Positions 15,269-24,496 of a stretch of 26,420 nucleotides of DNA are shown piece after piece; the first letter of the stretch is position 1, and each line of letters starts with the position of its first letter. Location of the stretch: assembly GCA_910586275.1 (NCBI GenBank), contig CAJUIM010000045.1:1-26420 (forward strand). The letters are read 5' to 3'. The stretch comes from an uncultured Lachnospiraceae bacterium. Lineage in GTDB: Bacteria > Bacillota > Clostridia > Lachnospirales > Lachnospiraceae. The position numbers were made by a program, and so were the translations under genes. Under the pieces are notes generated by a model. The model was not told where the DNA came from. It saw only the letters and a list, made by a program, of their open reading frames with translations, and did no database searches.

Positions 15269-17020
15269 ATGAAAAAATTAATTCCGGTAGTAACTGCAAT
15301 CGTTCTTATTATTGTAGTTGTTGCAATTAGCGTAGGTCTGAAATTGGCAGATAAATATTCCTATTCAAAAGAACGGGCTGATCTGGAGGAATATTTCAGG
15401 ATTGAGAGAGAAGATGAAGTCGCTATAGTGCTTCAGGATGAACATATAGAAGAAAAGGCGAAACTGATAGGCGGCAAGTATTATTTTGACATTGCCACTG
15501 TGCATAAATATTTCAACGGCAGATTTTATGAAGACAGAAATGAACAGCTTCTGTTATATACGCTGCCGGAGTATACGGTAAGGGCTGAGATAGGCTCTTC
15601 TTCTTATACTGTTATGGAAAACATGACAGACATGGGATATCCGGTTGCCTTATACGGTGCCGCTCCTGACGGAAACGGTGAGATTTTATATGTGGCGGCC
15701 GACTATGTAAAGCTGTTCACGGATTATTCTTATGAAGCCTTTGCCGAGCCCAACCGTATGCAGGTGTATACGCAGCAGCCGGGGGACAGAAGGGAAGGCC
15801 GGATCATCAAAGATACGGAAGTACGGTTTCAGGGAGGCGTGAAAAGTCCCATCCTTACAGAGGCAGTGGAAGGGGATACGGTAATTATATTGGAAGAAAT
15901 GGAAAAATGGAGCAAAGTCAAGACGGCGGATGCTTTTATAGGATATGTGGAAAATAAGAGGATGGAGATGGAGAGCAGCCTTGTTACAATGGATATACAG
16001 CCGCAGGCAGGGGAACCCCAGGCATCTGTCCAGTCGGAATTTATAAACCCTGAGTTTACCAGCCTGACGAGAGATCATAAGATTAACCTAGGATGGCATG
16101 CAGTTGCGGGAACGGCAGGGAATGATACGCTGATTTCCGTTTTGGAGAATACGAAAGGCATCAATGTGATTTCTCCCACATGGTTTGCGCTTACGGACAG
16201 CGAAGGGAACTTCTCTAGCTTTGCCTCTGCGGATTATGTGACGCGCGCCCATGACATAGGGGTGGAAGTATGGGGACTGATCGATAATTTTTCCAATAAG
16301 GAGGCAGTGGATACTTATGAATTGCTTTCTTATACGCACAAGAGAGCATATTTGATAGAAAACTTGGTGAATACTGCCTTGGAATATAGATTGGACGGAA
16401 TCAATGTGGACTTTGAGAGCATCAGTCAGGATGCAGGGACTCATTTCATTCAGTTTATAAGGGAATTGTCCGTGGCGTGCAGAAAAAACGGGCTGGTACT
16501 TTCTGTGGATAATTATGTGCCTACCGGATATACGGATCACTATGATCGGGCGGAACAGGGTATATTTGCGGATTATGTGATTATCATGGGGTATGATGAG
16601 CATTACAGCGGCAGTTCCGAAGCGGGAAGCGTGGCATCCATCGGATTTGTGGAAGACGGTATACGCAGAACGGTGGAACAGGTGCCGGCGGAAAAGGTAA
16701 TCAATGCATTGCCGTTCTACACCCGTATCTGGAAAAGCGAAGGAGCAAATCTTACCAGTGAGGCGGTAGGCATGGAGATGGCAGAGCAGTTTGTGGCGAA
16801 TCATAACATTGAGACAAGATGGGATGAGGAGACATGCCAAAATTACGGGGAAGCTATGGAAGGAAGCGTATTTTATCAAGTATGGCTGGAAGACGAGCAG
16901 TCTATAGAAGCTAAGCTGAATATTATGGAAAAATATAATATCGGCGGTGTGGCGGCGTGGCGCCTAGGATTTGAGAAGGCATCCATATGGGACGTAGTCA
17001 TGGATTATCTCGGACGGTAG
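15269..17020 (+). CDS. Membrane-anchored GH18 glycoside hydrolase with SH3 module
   Basis: A 583-residue envelope protein. A hydrophobic segment at residues 4-26 anchors or exports it. Residues about 45-155 resemble a copper-amine-oxidase-like N-terminal module, and about 168-230 an SH3b wall-binding module. The rest is a family 18 catalytic barrel: LDGINVDFE places the catalytic acid at Glu383, and MGYDEH (440-445) supplies the Tyr-Asp pair. GH18 enzymes of this type, such as Bacillus YaaH/SleL, cleave N-acetylglucosamine bonds in peptidoglycan or chitin. With a CwlD-like amidase gene next, a role in cell-wall or spore-cortex remodelling is likely but not shown. It has its own promoter and terminator. 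Confidence 0.88.
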   Translation: MKKLIPVVTAIVLIIVVVAISVGLKLADKYSYSKERADLEEYFRIEREDEVAIVLQDEHIEEKAKLIGGKYYFDIATVHKYFNGRFYEDRNEQLLLYTLPEYTVRAEIGSSSYTVMENMTDMGYPVALYGAAPDGNGEILYVAADYVKLFTDYSYEAFAEPNRMQVYTQQPGDRREGRIIKDTEVRFQGGVKSPILTEAVEGDTVIILEEMEKWSKVKTADAFIGYVENKRMEMESSLVTMDIQPQAGEPQASVQSEFINPEFTSLTRDHKINLGWHAVAGTAGNDTLISVLENTKGINVISPTWFALTDSEGNFSSFASADYVTRAHDIGVEVWGLIDNFSNKEAVDTYELLSYTHKRAYLIENLVNTALEYRLDGINVDFESISQDAGTHFIQFIRELSVACRKNGLVLSVDNYVPTGYTDHYDRAEQGIFADYVIIMGYDEHYSGSSEAGSVASIGFVEDGIRRTVEQVPAEKVINALPFYTRIWKSEGANLTSEAVGMEMAEQFVANHNIETRWDEETCQNYGEAMEGSVFYQVWLEDEQSIEAKLNIMEKYNIGGVAAWRLGFEKASIWDVVMDYLGR

Positions 17021-17066
17021 GAATGTCCGGCCGCCATGAGGGAACAATCTTTGAATTTAACCGGAT

Positions 17067-17103
17067 GGGCGGGGGAAAAATCATTCTCCTGCCCGATTTT
17101 TTT
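17067..17103 (+). terminator. Rho-independent terminator after the GH18 gene
   Basis: GGGCGGGGGAA (17067-17077) pairs with TTCTCCTGCCC (17084-17094) with two G-U pairs and a 6-base loop. Seven T residues follow at 17097-17103. Confidence 0.88.
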
Positions 17104-17202
17104 AGTCTATGGCATCAGAGGGGAAAAAGGGGATGAAAGGGTATTATTTTTTCGAAAGGATTCATAAAGTTAAATAAATAAGAGATAAAGAATGGTGGAA
17201 AG

Positions 17203-17925
17203 ATGGTTGATGAGAGGCAGAAAAAGATTCTGGGAATCATTATGGCTGTTATTTTGCTTATTTCCATGTACTTTGTGGCAAAGGAGGGGGCCGCATATGT
17301 TAACTCCGGTCAGGTAAAAGGAGAGAGGAACGAAAATAAAAAGGAAAAGTTCTGTGTGGTAATTGATGCAGGGCATGGGGGCGCAGACCCAGGCAAGGTG
17401 GGCATCGACGGTTCTTTGGAAAAGGATATCAATCTGAAGATTGCAATGCGCCTGAAAAGTCTTTTGGAAGCACAGGACATTAAGGTGGTGATGACCCGCA
17501 CGGACGAGGGCGGGCTGTACGATGAAAATGCTTCCAATAAAAAGGTGCAGGATATGAAACGCCGCATTGCCATAATAGAGGAGGCGCAGCCGGCGGCAGT
17601 AGTCAGCATTCACCAGAACAGCTACCATGAGGAATATGTCCATGGGGCGCAGGTATTCTATTATGAGACAAGTAAAACGGGGAAAGAACTGGCGCAGCTG
17701 ATACAGAACCGCTTTGTCGTCAATGTGGATCCGGAGAACCGGCGCGAGGCCAAGGGGAACAATAGTTATTATCTGCTGAAGAAAACCAGCAGGCCCATTG
17801 TCATTGTGGAATGCGGATTTCTTTCCAACAGACAGGAGGCGGAGAAGCTGAATTCCGAAGAATATCAGGAAAAAGCGGCATGGGCGATACATATGGGGAT
17901 ACTGCAATATCTGAATGTGCAGTAG
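17203..17925 (+). CDS. cwlD: N-acetylmuramoyl-L-alanine amidase, CwlD-like
   Basis: A 240-residue zinc amidase that cuts the bond between N-acetylmuramic acid and the peptide stem. An N-terminal membrane helix (about 8-25) exports or anchors it. The Amidase_3 domain has zinc ligands His58 (DAGHGG), Glu73 (LEKDIN) and His137 (SIHQN), and catalytic Glu203 (VECGFLSN). Size and the GAQVFYY and GFLSN segments fit CwlD, which in spore formers prepares muramic-delta-lactam in the cortex, better than longer vegetative amidases. The symbol rests on this resemblance only. GGTGGAAAG just upstream is a moderate ribosome site. An AraC-type gene begins 38 bases after the stop. Confidence 0.85.
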   Translation: MVDERQKKILGIIMAVILLISMYFVAKEGAAYVNSGQVKGERNENKKEKFCVVIDAGHGGADPGKVGIDGSLEKDINLKIAMRLKSLLEAQDIKVVMTRTDEGGLYDENASNKKVQDMKRRIAIIEEAQPAAVVSIHQNSYHEEYVHGAQVFYYETSKTGKELAQLIQNRFVVNVDPENRREAKGNNSYYLLKKTSRPIVIVECGFLSNRQEAEKLNSEEYQEKAAWAIHMGILQYLNVQ

Positions 17926-17963
17926 TCGGGCATTGTGAGATGCGACGGGGGGTATGAATCAGG

Positions 17964-18947
17964 ATGGATAGGGAACTAATGAAGAAACTGCAGGAAATAT
18001 CACCGGAGGAGCAGGCATATCTGGATGGGTCAGGAGCTGTGAAAAGGGATATTTATACCGTTAAAGATGCGTTTGAGATTGATGCCGGACTGCTGCTTCA
18101 GGAAAACCGGCTGATAACGGTTCGTACGCACAGCCGGTTTATTGATTTTCCTCCTCATAGGCACAATTATATTGAGATTATGTATGTCTGTCAGGGAGGA
18201 ATCACTCATTATATAGACGGGAAGGAACTGACTATGGAGCAGGGAGATATGCTGTTGCTGAACCAGCATGTGCGCCATGGCGTACGGCGGGCAGAATACG
18301 AGGATATTGGCATTAATTTTATTGCCCTTCCGGAGTTCTTCGACATACCGCTGCAGATGCTGAAAGAACAAAATGTAATTGCTGATTTTCTTCTGAATAC
18401 TTTCCGGTATAATCATCCGGTTTCTCATTATCTGCTGTTCCGGCTGGGGAACCAGAAAGCGATAGAGAACCTGATGGAAAATATGATTCGGTCAATCATA
18501 GAAGGAAATCCGGGAGAGGACAGCATTAACCAGTATTCCATGGGGCTTGTTTTCCTCTATCTTATTAAGCATATGGAACATTTGGAACACAATTCTTCCC
18601 AATGTTATAAGGATGTAGTGGTGCAGGCTACCATGAAATATATCGATACATGGTACCGGACGGCGAACTTGGGGAAAGTGGCGCAGGATTTCAACCTGAC
18701 CGTTTCCGCGCTCAGTAAGATGATTAAGAATCAGACCGGATATACTTTTCAGGAACATCTAATGCGGAAACGGTTTCAGAAAGCAGTCATCTATCTGGTA
18801 GAGACGGAACTGCCGGCGGATGAAATTGCGGTGAATGTAGGATACGAAAATATTAGTTTTTTCTACCGGCAGTTCAAACAGAGATACGGAATGACACCGC
18901 GGCAGTACCGGATTGCCCATAAAGAGGACGGCAGCATAAGAATTTAA
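17964..18947 (+). CDS. AraC-family transcriptional regulator
   Basis: A 327-residue DNA-binding protein. The N-terminal half carries a cupin sensor (PPHRHNYIEIMYVCQGG from about residue 63, then GDMLLLNQHVRHGV). The C-terminal hundred residues hold the two helix-turn-helix motifs of the family, ending in the signature GYENISFFYRQFKQRYGMTP followed by RQYR. Such regulators usually respond to sugars or envelope signals and often control neighbouring genes; the ligand and targets are unknown. It follows cwlD by 38 bases and may be co-transcribed with it. No clear terminator follows. ATG 17979 is an alternative start. Confidence 0.92.
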   Translation: MDRELMKKLQEISPEEQAYLDGSGAVKRDIYTVKDAFEIDAGLLLQENRLITVRTHSRFIDFPPHRHNYIEIMYVCQGGITHYIDGKELTMEQGDMLLLNQHVRHGVRRAEYEDIGINFIALPEFFDIPLQMLKEQNVIADFLLNTFRYNHPVSHYLLFRLGNQKAIENLMENMIRSIIEGNPGEDSINQYSMGLVFLYLIKHMEHLEHNSSQCYKDVVVQATMKYIDTWYRTANLGKVAQDFNLTVSALSKMIKNQTGYTFQEHLMRKRFQKAVIYLVETELPADEIAVNVGYENISFFYRQFKQRYGMTPRQYRIAHKEDGSIRI

Positions 18948-19169
18948 TCCTGCTGTTTCCGCTGTCAAATGAGGCAGCCATAATGCTTTTCTCCTTTCAT
19001 AACTTGTGGTAATATATTTTATGATAGCACCGAAACGGATGCCTGAATTGTGTTTGAAAAGCACTCCCGCATTTTGAAACATGCTTTAGGCAACCGTCTT
19101 ATGGTGATAGGCATTGGAATTTCCCTTGATTGGATGGGAATGGATATGGGAAAGGAGAAAGGCGGAAAA

Positions 19170-19430
19170 ATGAAAGAGATACTTATGATGGTCTTGGCCG
19201 ATTGTCCGTATTGCAGGCAGGCGGAGGGTATGATAAAGGAACTGCAGGAAGAAAATGTGCAATATGGAAAGCTTCGGATTAAACGGGTGGACGAAGAGGA
19301 AAATCCGAAACTGGCAGAAACTTTGGACTATTACTATGTGCCAAGCTTTTTTGTGGATGGCAAAAAGCTGATGGAGGGTGTGCCTACCAAGGAGAAGGTG
19401 AAGGCCGTCTTGGATGCTGCCATGGAATGA
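19170..19430 (+). CDS. Small glutaredoxin/thioredoxin-like protein with CPYC motif
   Basis: An 86-residue cytoplasmic protein with a thioredoxin fold. CPYC at 12-15 is the glutaredoxin-type active site, and VPSFFVDGKKL provides the conserved cis-proline segment. The family reduces disulfides or glutathione-type mixed disulfides; the partner is unknown. The frame is open back to GTG 19050, but homology begins at MKEILMMVLADCPYC. AAAGGAG (19151-19157) and GGCGGA (19161-19166) precede ATG 19170, so I use that start. Its stop overlaps a possible ATGA start of the next gene, which suggests co-translation. Confidence 0.85.
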   Translation: MKEILMMVLADCPYCRQAEGMIKELQEENVQYGKLRIKRVDEEENPKLAETLDYYYVPSFFVDGKKLMEGVPTKEKVKAVLDAAME

Positions 19431-19450
19431 TAATACATGGGGAAGGGAAA

Positions 19451-21088
19451 ATGTGCAAAAAGAATTCATGGAAGCTGATTGGCTGTGCTGTCCTGCTGCT
19501 TTTGGGACTTGCGGTTTGGATGGCTGCTGCAGGCAGGGAAGGCGGTGCCCGGCCGGCAGCACAGATTCGGGAAAGTGCAGAAATGCCTGTGTTTATTGAG
19601 TCCTGCAGAATAGATAAAGAAACGGAGAAAGTTGTTGTGAAGGTTTCCGCAGAAGGGATTCCGGAAAGCGACGATGCCTATTATTATTTATTTGCCTTAA
19701 ATCCCTATGAGGAGGAAATTGCGGAGGGCAGCCCGTTTCTGCGCAGGGAAAAGGAAAAAGAGACGGTATTCCATACAGACATGAAACTGCTCTGTAAGTA
19801 TGTGGTGGCGGTAAAAAGGGACGGGCATTATGAGGCAGTAAGCAATCCCCATTATATAACCAATCCGGAGGCTGTGTCCGTATTTGTGTCAAACGGGCAG
19901 CCTCCGTCCGGGAAGAAAGGACTGCTTATTGATCCGGCCAAGCTGCTGCACCCGGAACTGGAGGAATTGGGAATTCAGCATGCTGCTTATAATATTCCTG
20001 TTTCCAGAATATTAGGCCATGATAACGAAGACATTTATGAAGCCGTTCATTACAGCTATGAAGGAAAGGATTATGTGTTTAACGGGCGGGTCATGGCGGA
20101 GTATGATTTGATATTCCGTACGCTCACCGGAAAAGGGATAGAGATTACTGCAATCATACTGAATGATTATTCACCGGAATATCCGTGGCTGGTGCATCCG
20201 CTGGCGCGTTCCGGCATCGGGAAGTCGCCCTATTATGCATTTAACGGCAGTGAAGGGCAGGGGGCGGAATATCTGGCGGCGATAGCGGCTTTTCTGACCG
20301 AACGGTATTCCGGGGTGATGAACGGCAGGGGAGTGGTGTCCAACTGGGTCATCGGAAATGAAATCAATGCAAGAAAAGAATGGAATTATATGGAACATGT
20401 GGATTTGGAGACTTATGTGCGGGAATATGTAAGGGCATACCGGATTTTCTATAATTCCATTAAGAGTGTGAACAGTGCCTGCCGAGTCTATATTTCGTTG
20501 GATAATCAATGGAATAGGGTGAATATCCTGACAAGAAGCTATAGGGCAAAAGATGTATTGGATGAGTTTAACCGCCAGATTAAGGAAGAGGGGAATATTG
20601 ATTGGGGGCTGGCCATTCACCCTTATAATAAGCCGCTGACGAAAACAGATACTTGGAACCGGTCCTTTTATGTGTGGGAGTCGGAACATACACCTGTGGT
20701 CACTATGGATAATATTCATGTGGTGACCGATTATATGCAGCGGCAGGAGTTTCTGACCGACGAGGGACAGGTACGTCCGATCACGCTGAGCGAATTGGGA
20801 TATACTTCTTCCGAAGGGGAGGAACTACAGGCAGCGGCCATTGTGCATGCTTACAAAGTGGCGGAAGCGAATCCGCACATAGACTCGGTTCTGTTTTCCA
20901 GACAGACTGATGCGGAGGAAGAGGCGGAGCGGCTGCGGCTGTATCTTGGCATCGACCATATGGACGGTTCCCACAAATATGCCTATGAGGTATTTTGCCA
21001 TATGGATACGGAAGAGGGGGAAAAATATACGGAGTTTGCGAAAGATATAATAGGTATCGAAAGCTGGGATGAAGTGACAGGAAAATAG
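19451..21088 (+). CDS. Exported DUF5722 protein, glycoside-hydrolase-like
   Basis: About 545 residues. An N-terminal signal or membrane anchor (about 7-27) is followed by a beta-rich segment (about 45-150). Then comes a domain I recognise as DUF5722: KGLLIDPAKLLHPELEELG, HAAYNIPVSRILG, WVIGNEINARKEWNYM. Glu304 in GNEIN and Glu448 in LSELGYTS are placed like the acid/base and nucleophile of clan GH-A barrels, so a glycosidase acting outside the membrane is plausible but unproven. GGGGAAGGG precedes ATG 19451. An earlier in-frame ATG at 19427 overlaps the previous stop and is possible. Neighbouring transporter and glycosyltransferase genes fit a glycan role. Confidence 0.82.
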   Translation: MCKKNSWKLIGCAVLLLLGLAVWMAAAGREGGARPAAQIRESAEMPVFIESCRIDKETEKVVVKVSAEGIPESDDAYYYLFALNPYEEEIAEGSPFLRREKEKETVFHTDMKLLCKYVVAVKRDGHYEAVSNPHYITNPEAVSVFVSNGQPPSGKKGLLIDPAKLLHPELEELGIQHAAYNIPVSRILGHDNEDIYEAVHYSYEGKDYVFNGRVMAEYDLIFRTLTGKGIEITAIILNDYSPEYPWLVHPLARSGIGKSPYYAFNGSEGQGAEYLAAIAAFLTERYSGVMNGRGVVSNWVIGNEINARKEWNYMEHVDLETYVREYVRAYRIFYNSIKSVNSACRVYISLDNQWNRVNILTRSYRAKDVLDEFNRQIKEEGNIDWGLAIHPYNKPLTKTDTWNRSFYVWESEHTPVVTMDNIHVVTDYMQRQEFLTDEGQVRPITLSELGYTSSEGEELQAAAIVHAYKVAEANPHIDSVLFSRQTDAEEEAERLRLYLGIDHMDGSHKYAYEVFCHMDTEEGEKYTEFAKDIIGIESWDEVTGK

Positions 21089-21184
21089 TAAGAAAGAGAA
21101 GGAATAGGGGATACGGAGAGATTACGGGGGAAGAAAAATAATTGATAAAATATGCGGGAACAGCTATTCAACGACGCAGATAAA

Positions 21185-21193
21185 TGGTATACT
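21185..21193 (+). promoter_or_regulatory. Extended -10 promoter candidate before the ABC transporter
   Basis: TGGTATACT is an extended -10 element (TGn + TATACT, 5/6). A poor TATTCA lies 17 bases upstream. Initiation near 21200 would exclude ATG 21184 as the translation start and favour 21253. Confidence 0.45.
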
Positions 21194-21252
21194 GCATGGA
21201 AATGTGCAAATTCAGGAAATGGATGCGCTATAGGAAAGGCGGTATTGCGGTT

Positions 21253-23070
21253 ATGGCAGGGCAGGAGGAACATATTTTCCGGGAAAAGCTGACTACGGAG
21301 AAGGATATTGATGAAGATGTGTTGGTGGAGAGTTTCAAGCGGAATGAAAATAATAGCCTGAAGATTCTGATAGGGATTTATAAGGGGCAGTATTTTCAGC
21401 TCTTCCTTTCGGTGTTTTTCTTTGCGGTAAAACACTCACCGGTATGGGTACTTCCCATAGTGACGGCAAATATTATTAATATTGCTACGTCTCCGGACGG
21501 CAATGCACTGCGCGGTATCTGTCTGAATGCTGCGGTTATGATGATACTTATGGTGCAGAACGTGCCTACGAATTATCTGCATGTATATTGTTATGCAAAG
21601 GTGGTCAGGAATGTGGAGTGCAGGCTGCGCAGCGCCATGGTGCGCAAGCTGCAGCAGCTTTCCATTACATATCATAATGAGATGCAGTCGGGACGTTTAC
21701 AGTCCAAGATTATGCGGGATGTAGAGCAGATTGAGACGCTCTCCTCACAGATTTTCATATCGGTGCTGAGTATTATCATGAACATTGCCGTATCGTTCGG
21801 CGTAGTGCTGGGATCCTCGCTGACGGTTTTCTGGTTCTTTCTTGCTACGATACCGGTGGCGGTGGTCATCCGGAATGTGTTCCGGAAAAGCATCAACGCA
21901 AGGAACAGGGATTTCCGTAAGGAGATGGAAGAAACATCCGTCAAGGTAATGGAAATGGTGGAACTGATCCCGGTGACCAGGGCACATGCCTTGGAGGATA
22001 AGGAAACGGCCAGATTGGATGAGCAGCTGAGAAACGTGGCAGAGAGAGGTTTCCGGCTGGACATTATCCAGTCTTATTTCGGTTCCATCAGCTGGGTGGC
22101 ATTTCAATGCTTCCAGGTGGCCTGCCTTGCCTTTACCGGCTATCTGGCAATGAAAGGGACGATACGCCCAGGGGATGTGGTAATGTACCAGACTTATTTT
22201 TCCACCATTGTCAATCAGGTCAGCAATGTGATAAACTTGCTGCCGGTGATTGCAAAGGGACTGGAATCAGTGAATTCCGTAGGCGATATCCTGCTGTGCG
22301 CCGATGTGGAGGAGACGGGGAACCGGCAGAAAATCAAAGAGGTAAAGGGAGATATCGAATTCAGGGATGTCTGTTTTCAGTTCAGGAATGCGGATCATCC
22401 TGTTATCAGGCATATGAATTTTTCCGTAAATGCCGGGGAGACGATTGCGTTTGTAGGCGCTTCGGGAGCCGGGAAAACTACCGTAATCAATCTGGTCATT
22501 GGTTTTCTGAAAGCAAATTCCGGGCAGATCTTGATTGACGGAAGGGATATCGGCACATTCAACCTGAGAAGTTACCGGCAGCATATTGCGGTAGTGCCCC
22601 AGACGCCGATTCTGTTTACGGGGACGATCCGGGAAAACATTACCTATGGGGCGGCGGATATCAGTGATGGGGCCTTACGGGAAATTATAAAGGCAGCCAA
22701 TCTGGAGGAATTCGTGGATTCCCTGCCGGAAGGAGTGGAGACGAAAGTGACGGAACACGGGGCAAACCTTTCCGGTGGGCAGCGGCAGAGGATTTCCATA
22801 GCAAGGGCGTTTGTGCGGAACCCGAAAATCCTCATTTTGGATGAAGCTACATCGGCACTGGATGCGGTTTCGGAGAAAAAGATTCAGGACAGCGTGGAAC
22901 GGTTGGTGAAGGATAGGACAACGCTTATTGTGGCACACCGTCTTTCAACCATACGCAATGCGGATAAAATAGCCGTGGTGGGAGAGGGAGGGCTGTTGGA
23001 ATTCGGCAGTTATGATGAATTAATGGAGAAACAGGGGGAATTCTATAAGATGAGGGCATTGCAGGTATAG
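21253..23070 (+). CDS. ABC transporter, fused membrane and ATPase half-exporter
   Basis: About 605 residues. An N-terminal cytoplasmic stretch (1-45) precedes an exporter-type membrane domain with about six helices (50-325). The ATPase domain has Walker A GASGAGKTT (402-410), Q-loop VPQTPIL, signature LSGGQRQR, Walker B ILILDEATSALD and the H-loop VAHRLS, so it should be active. Half-exporters work as dimers; no second half is encoded beside it, so it is probably a homodimer. Substrates of the family are lipids, peptides, drugs or lipid-linked glycans; glycosyltransferase neighbours hint at the last. ATG 21253 is chosen because an extended -10 lies upstream; the frame is open to ATG 21184. 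Confidence 0.92.
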   Translation: MAGQEEHIFREKLTTEKDIDEDVLVESFKRNENNSLKILIGIYKGQYFQLFLSVFFFAVKHSPVWVLPIVTANIINIATSPDGNALRGICLNAAVMMILMVQNVPTNYLHVYCYAKVVRNVECRLRSAMVRKLQQLSITYHNEMQSGRLQSKIMRDVEQIETLSSQIFISVLSIIMNIAVSFGVVLGSSLTVFWFFLATIPVAVVIRNVFRKSINARNRDFRKEMEETSVKVMEMVELIPVTRAHALEDKETARLDEQLRNVAERGFRLDIIQSYFGSISWVAFQCFQVACLAFTGYLAMKGTIRPGDVVMYQTYFSTIVNQVSNVINLLPVIAKGLESVNSVGDILLCADVEETGNRQKIKEVKGDIEFRDVCFQFRNADHPVIRHMNFSVNAGETIAFVGASGAGKTTVINLVIGFLKANSGQILIDGRDIGTFNLRSYRQHIAVVPQTPILFTGTIRENITYGAADISDGALREIIKAANLEEFVDSLPEGVETKVTEHGANLSGGQRQRISIARAFVRNPKILILDEATSALDAVSEKKIQDSVERLVKDRTTLIVAHRLSTIRNADKIAVVGEGGLLEFGSYDELMEKQGEFYKMRALQV

Positions 23071-23186
23071 AACGGCATAATCGTTTGCGGCAAAAGCATG
23101 GAGTATGGCTGATGTATGTCCGATTGGTTCGGGGCATGCGGGGATAAACGGAATTCAATAGTGAATGTAAGAAAGAAGAGTACGAT

Positions 23187-24224
23187 ATGAACGAGCAGAA
23201 GCAGGAGTTGATCAGCATAGTAGTGCCTGTGTATAACATTATGGACTGTCTGCCAAGATGTGTGGAGTCAATCCGCCGCCAGACTTATCCCAATTTGGAA
23301 ATTATTCTGGTAGATGACGGCTCCGACGACGGGACGGAAAAACTGGTGGATGAACTGGGAACGGCGGATGGAAGAATCAGGGTATTCCATAAGCCTAACG
23401 GCGGGTCATCCTCGGCCAGAAACTTGGGAATCCGGCAGGCGCGCGGGAAGTATATCGGCTTCGTGGACAGCGATGATTTCATCGAGCCGCAGATGTATGA
23501 GAAATTAATGGAATGCATCCGGAAGGAAAAAGTGTCTGTGGCTCAGATTTCAAGGGATGAAATAGACGAGCAGGGGAACCGGATTCCGGATGTCTGTATT
23601 CCTCCGGATAAGGCTTATGTCTGCCTGCCGGAGCAGTTTATGCGGGAACTTTTGCTGCACAGGGGGGATTGTTCTTACTGTACGAAGCTGACGGACCGGC
23701 GGCTTTTTGACAGACATTGTTTTCCCGAAGGGGTTCTGAATGAGGATTTTTTCCTTTTGGTGGAGATGCTTGGGGAAATAGAGGGGATTGCGGTATTGCC
23801 GCAGCAATATTATCATGTATATTACCGCACGGGCAGCAACACGAGGAAAAAATCCAGAGAGGAATTTTCCAGAGTCTTTATGGATATTGTGGACAATGCG
23901 GATATGGCTGAAAGAGTGGCGGCAGAGAAATTTCCGGCTTTACGCGAAGAGGCGGTACGGTTCGGGCTGTATCAGCGGCTGGACTATATGCTGCATATTC
24001 CGGTGAACAGAATGGTCAGGGAGGACAGCTTCTATGTTTCCGTCAAGAAATATCTGAGGAGACATCTGGCAGACACGGTGCGGAATAAGTATCTGAGCCG
24101 AAAGAATAAGATATACCTTCTTTTGCTCACCGCTGCGCCGAAGACGGTTCGGCGTGTGCATGGATGGAAGATGCGCCGCAAAGAAAGATTGGCAGGGCAT
24201 AAGAAAGCCGGAAACAAGGTGTAG
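23187..24224 (+). CDS. Family 2 glycosyltransferase
   Basis: A 345-residue cytoplasmic or membrane-associated enzyme. The GT-A nucleotide-sugar domain spans about 7-220: ISIVVPVYNIMDCLPRCVES, ILVDDGSDDGTE, GGSSSARNLGI, and the metal-binding DSDD at 94-97. The C-terminal 120 residues are basic and helical, with no clear membrane segment. It transfers a sugar from a nucleotide donor to an unknown acceptor, as in capsule, wall polysaccharide or glycolipid synthesis. It starts 116 bases after the ABC transporter gene with AGAAGAG upstream. A tandem repeat follows the stop. Confidence 0.92.
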   Translation: MNEQKQELISIVVPVYNIMDCLPRCVESIRRQTYPNLEIILVDDGSDDGTEKLVDELGTADGRIRVFHKPNGGSSSARNLGIRQARGKYIGFVDSDDFIEPQMYEKLMECIRKEKVSVAQISRDEIDEQGNRIPDVCIPPDKAYVCLPEQFMRELLLHRGDCSYCTKLTDRRLFDRHCFPEGVLNEDFFLLVEMLGEIEGIAVLPQQYYHVYYRTGSNTRKKSREEFSRVFMDIVDNADMAERVAAEKFPALREEAVRFGLYQRLDYMLHIPVNRMVREDSFYVSVKKYLRRHLADTVRNKYLSRKNKIYLLLLTAAPKTVRRVHGWKMRRKERLAGHKKAGNKV

Positions 24225-24266
24225 ATAAGCCGTTACAGGGTATAAAGCAGGGGCAGGGTAACGAAG

Positions 24267-24496
24267 GCGGATTAGGGAGCAGGAAAGGCAGAAGCGGGAA
24301 AATGGGGAAAGCGTGAAAGACAGCCGGGAGCAGGCGTGAAAGACAGAGCCGGGAAAACGGGAAAGGCGTGAAGGACAGCCGGGAGCAGGTGTGAAAGGCA
24401 GAGCCGGAAAATGGGGAAAGGCGTGAAAGACAGCCGGGAGCGGATAGGAAAGGCAGGGCCGGAAAATGGGGAAAGGCATAAAAAACAGTCGGAGGA
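24267..24496 (+). repeat. Tandem repeat of 54-55 bp units
   Basis: Three near-full units lie at 24300-24354, 24355-24408 and 24409-24463, with a partial unit before (24267-24299) and a diverged partial unit after (24464-24496). Each unit begins AAATGGGGAAAGGCGTGAA or a close variant and contains GACAGCCGGGAGC. Units differ at a few bases. They are purine-rich on this strand. The last unit provides the ATG of the next gene. There are no spacers, so it is not CRISPR. Confidence 0.9.

Noticed and set aside
19024..19030. ATAGCAC, matching a half of the 3149-3168 palindrome
   Set aside because: The other half is too degenerate, and a 7-base match by chance is expected in a window of this size.
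24267..24496. CRISPR array
   Set aside because: Repeats are directly adjacent with no variable spacers, and no cas gene is present.
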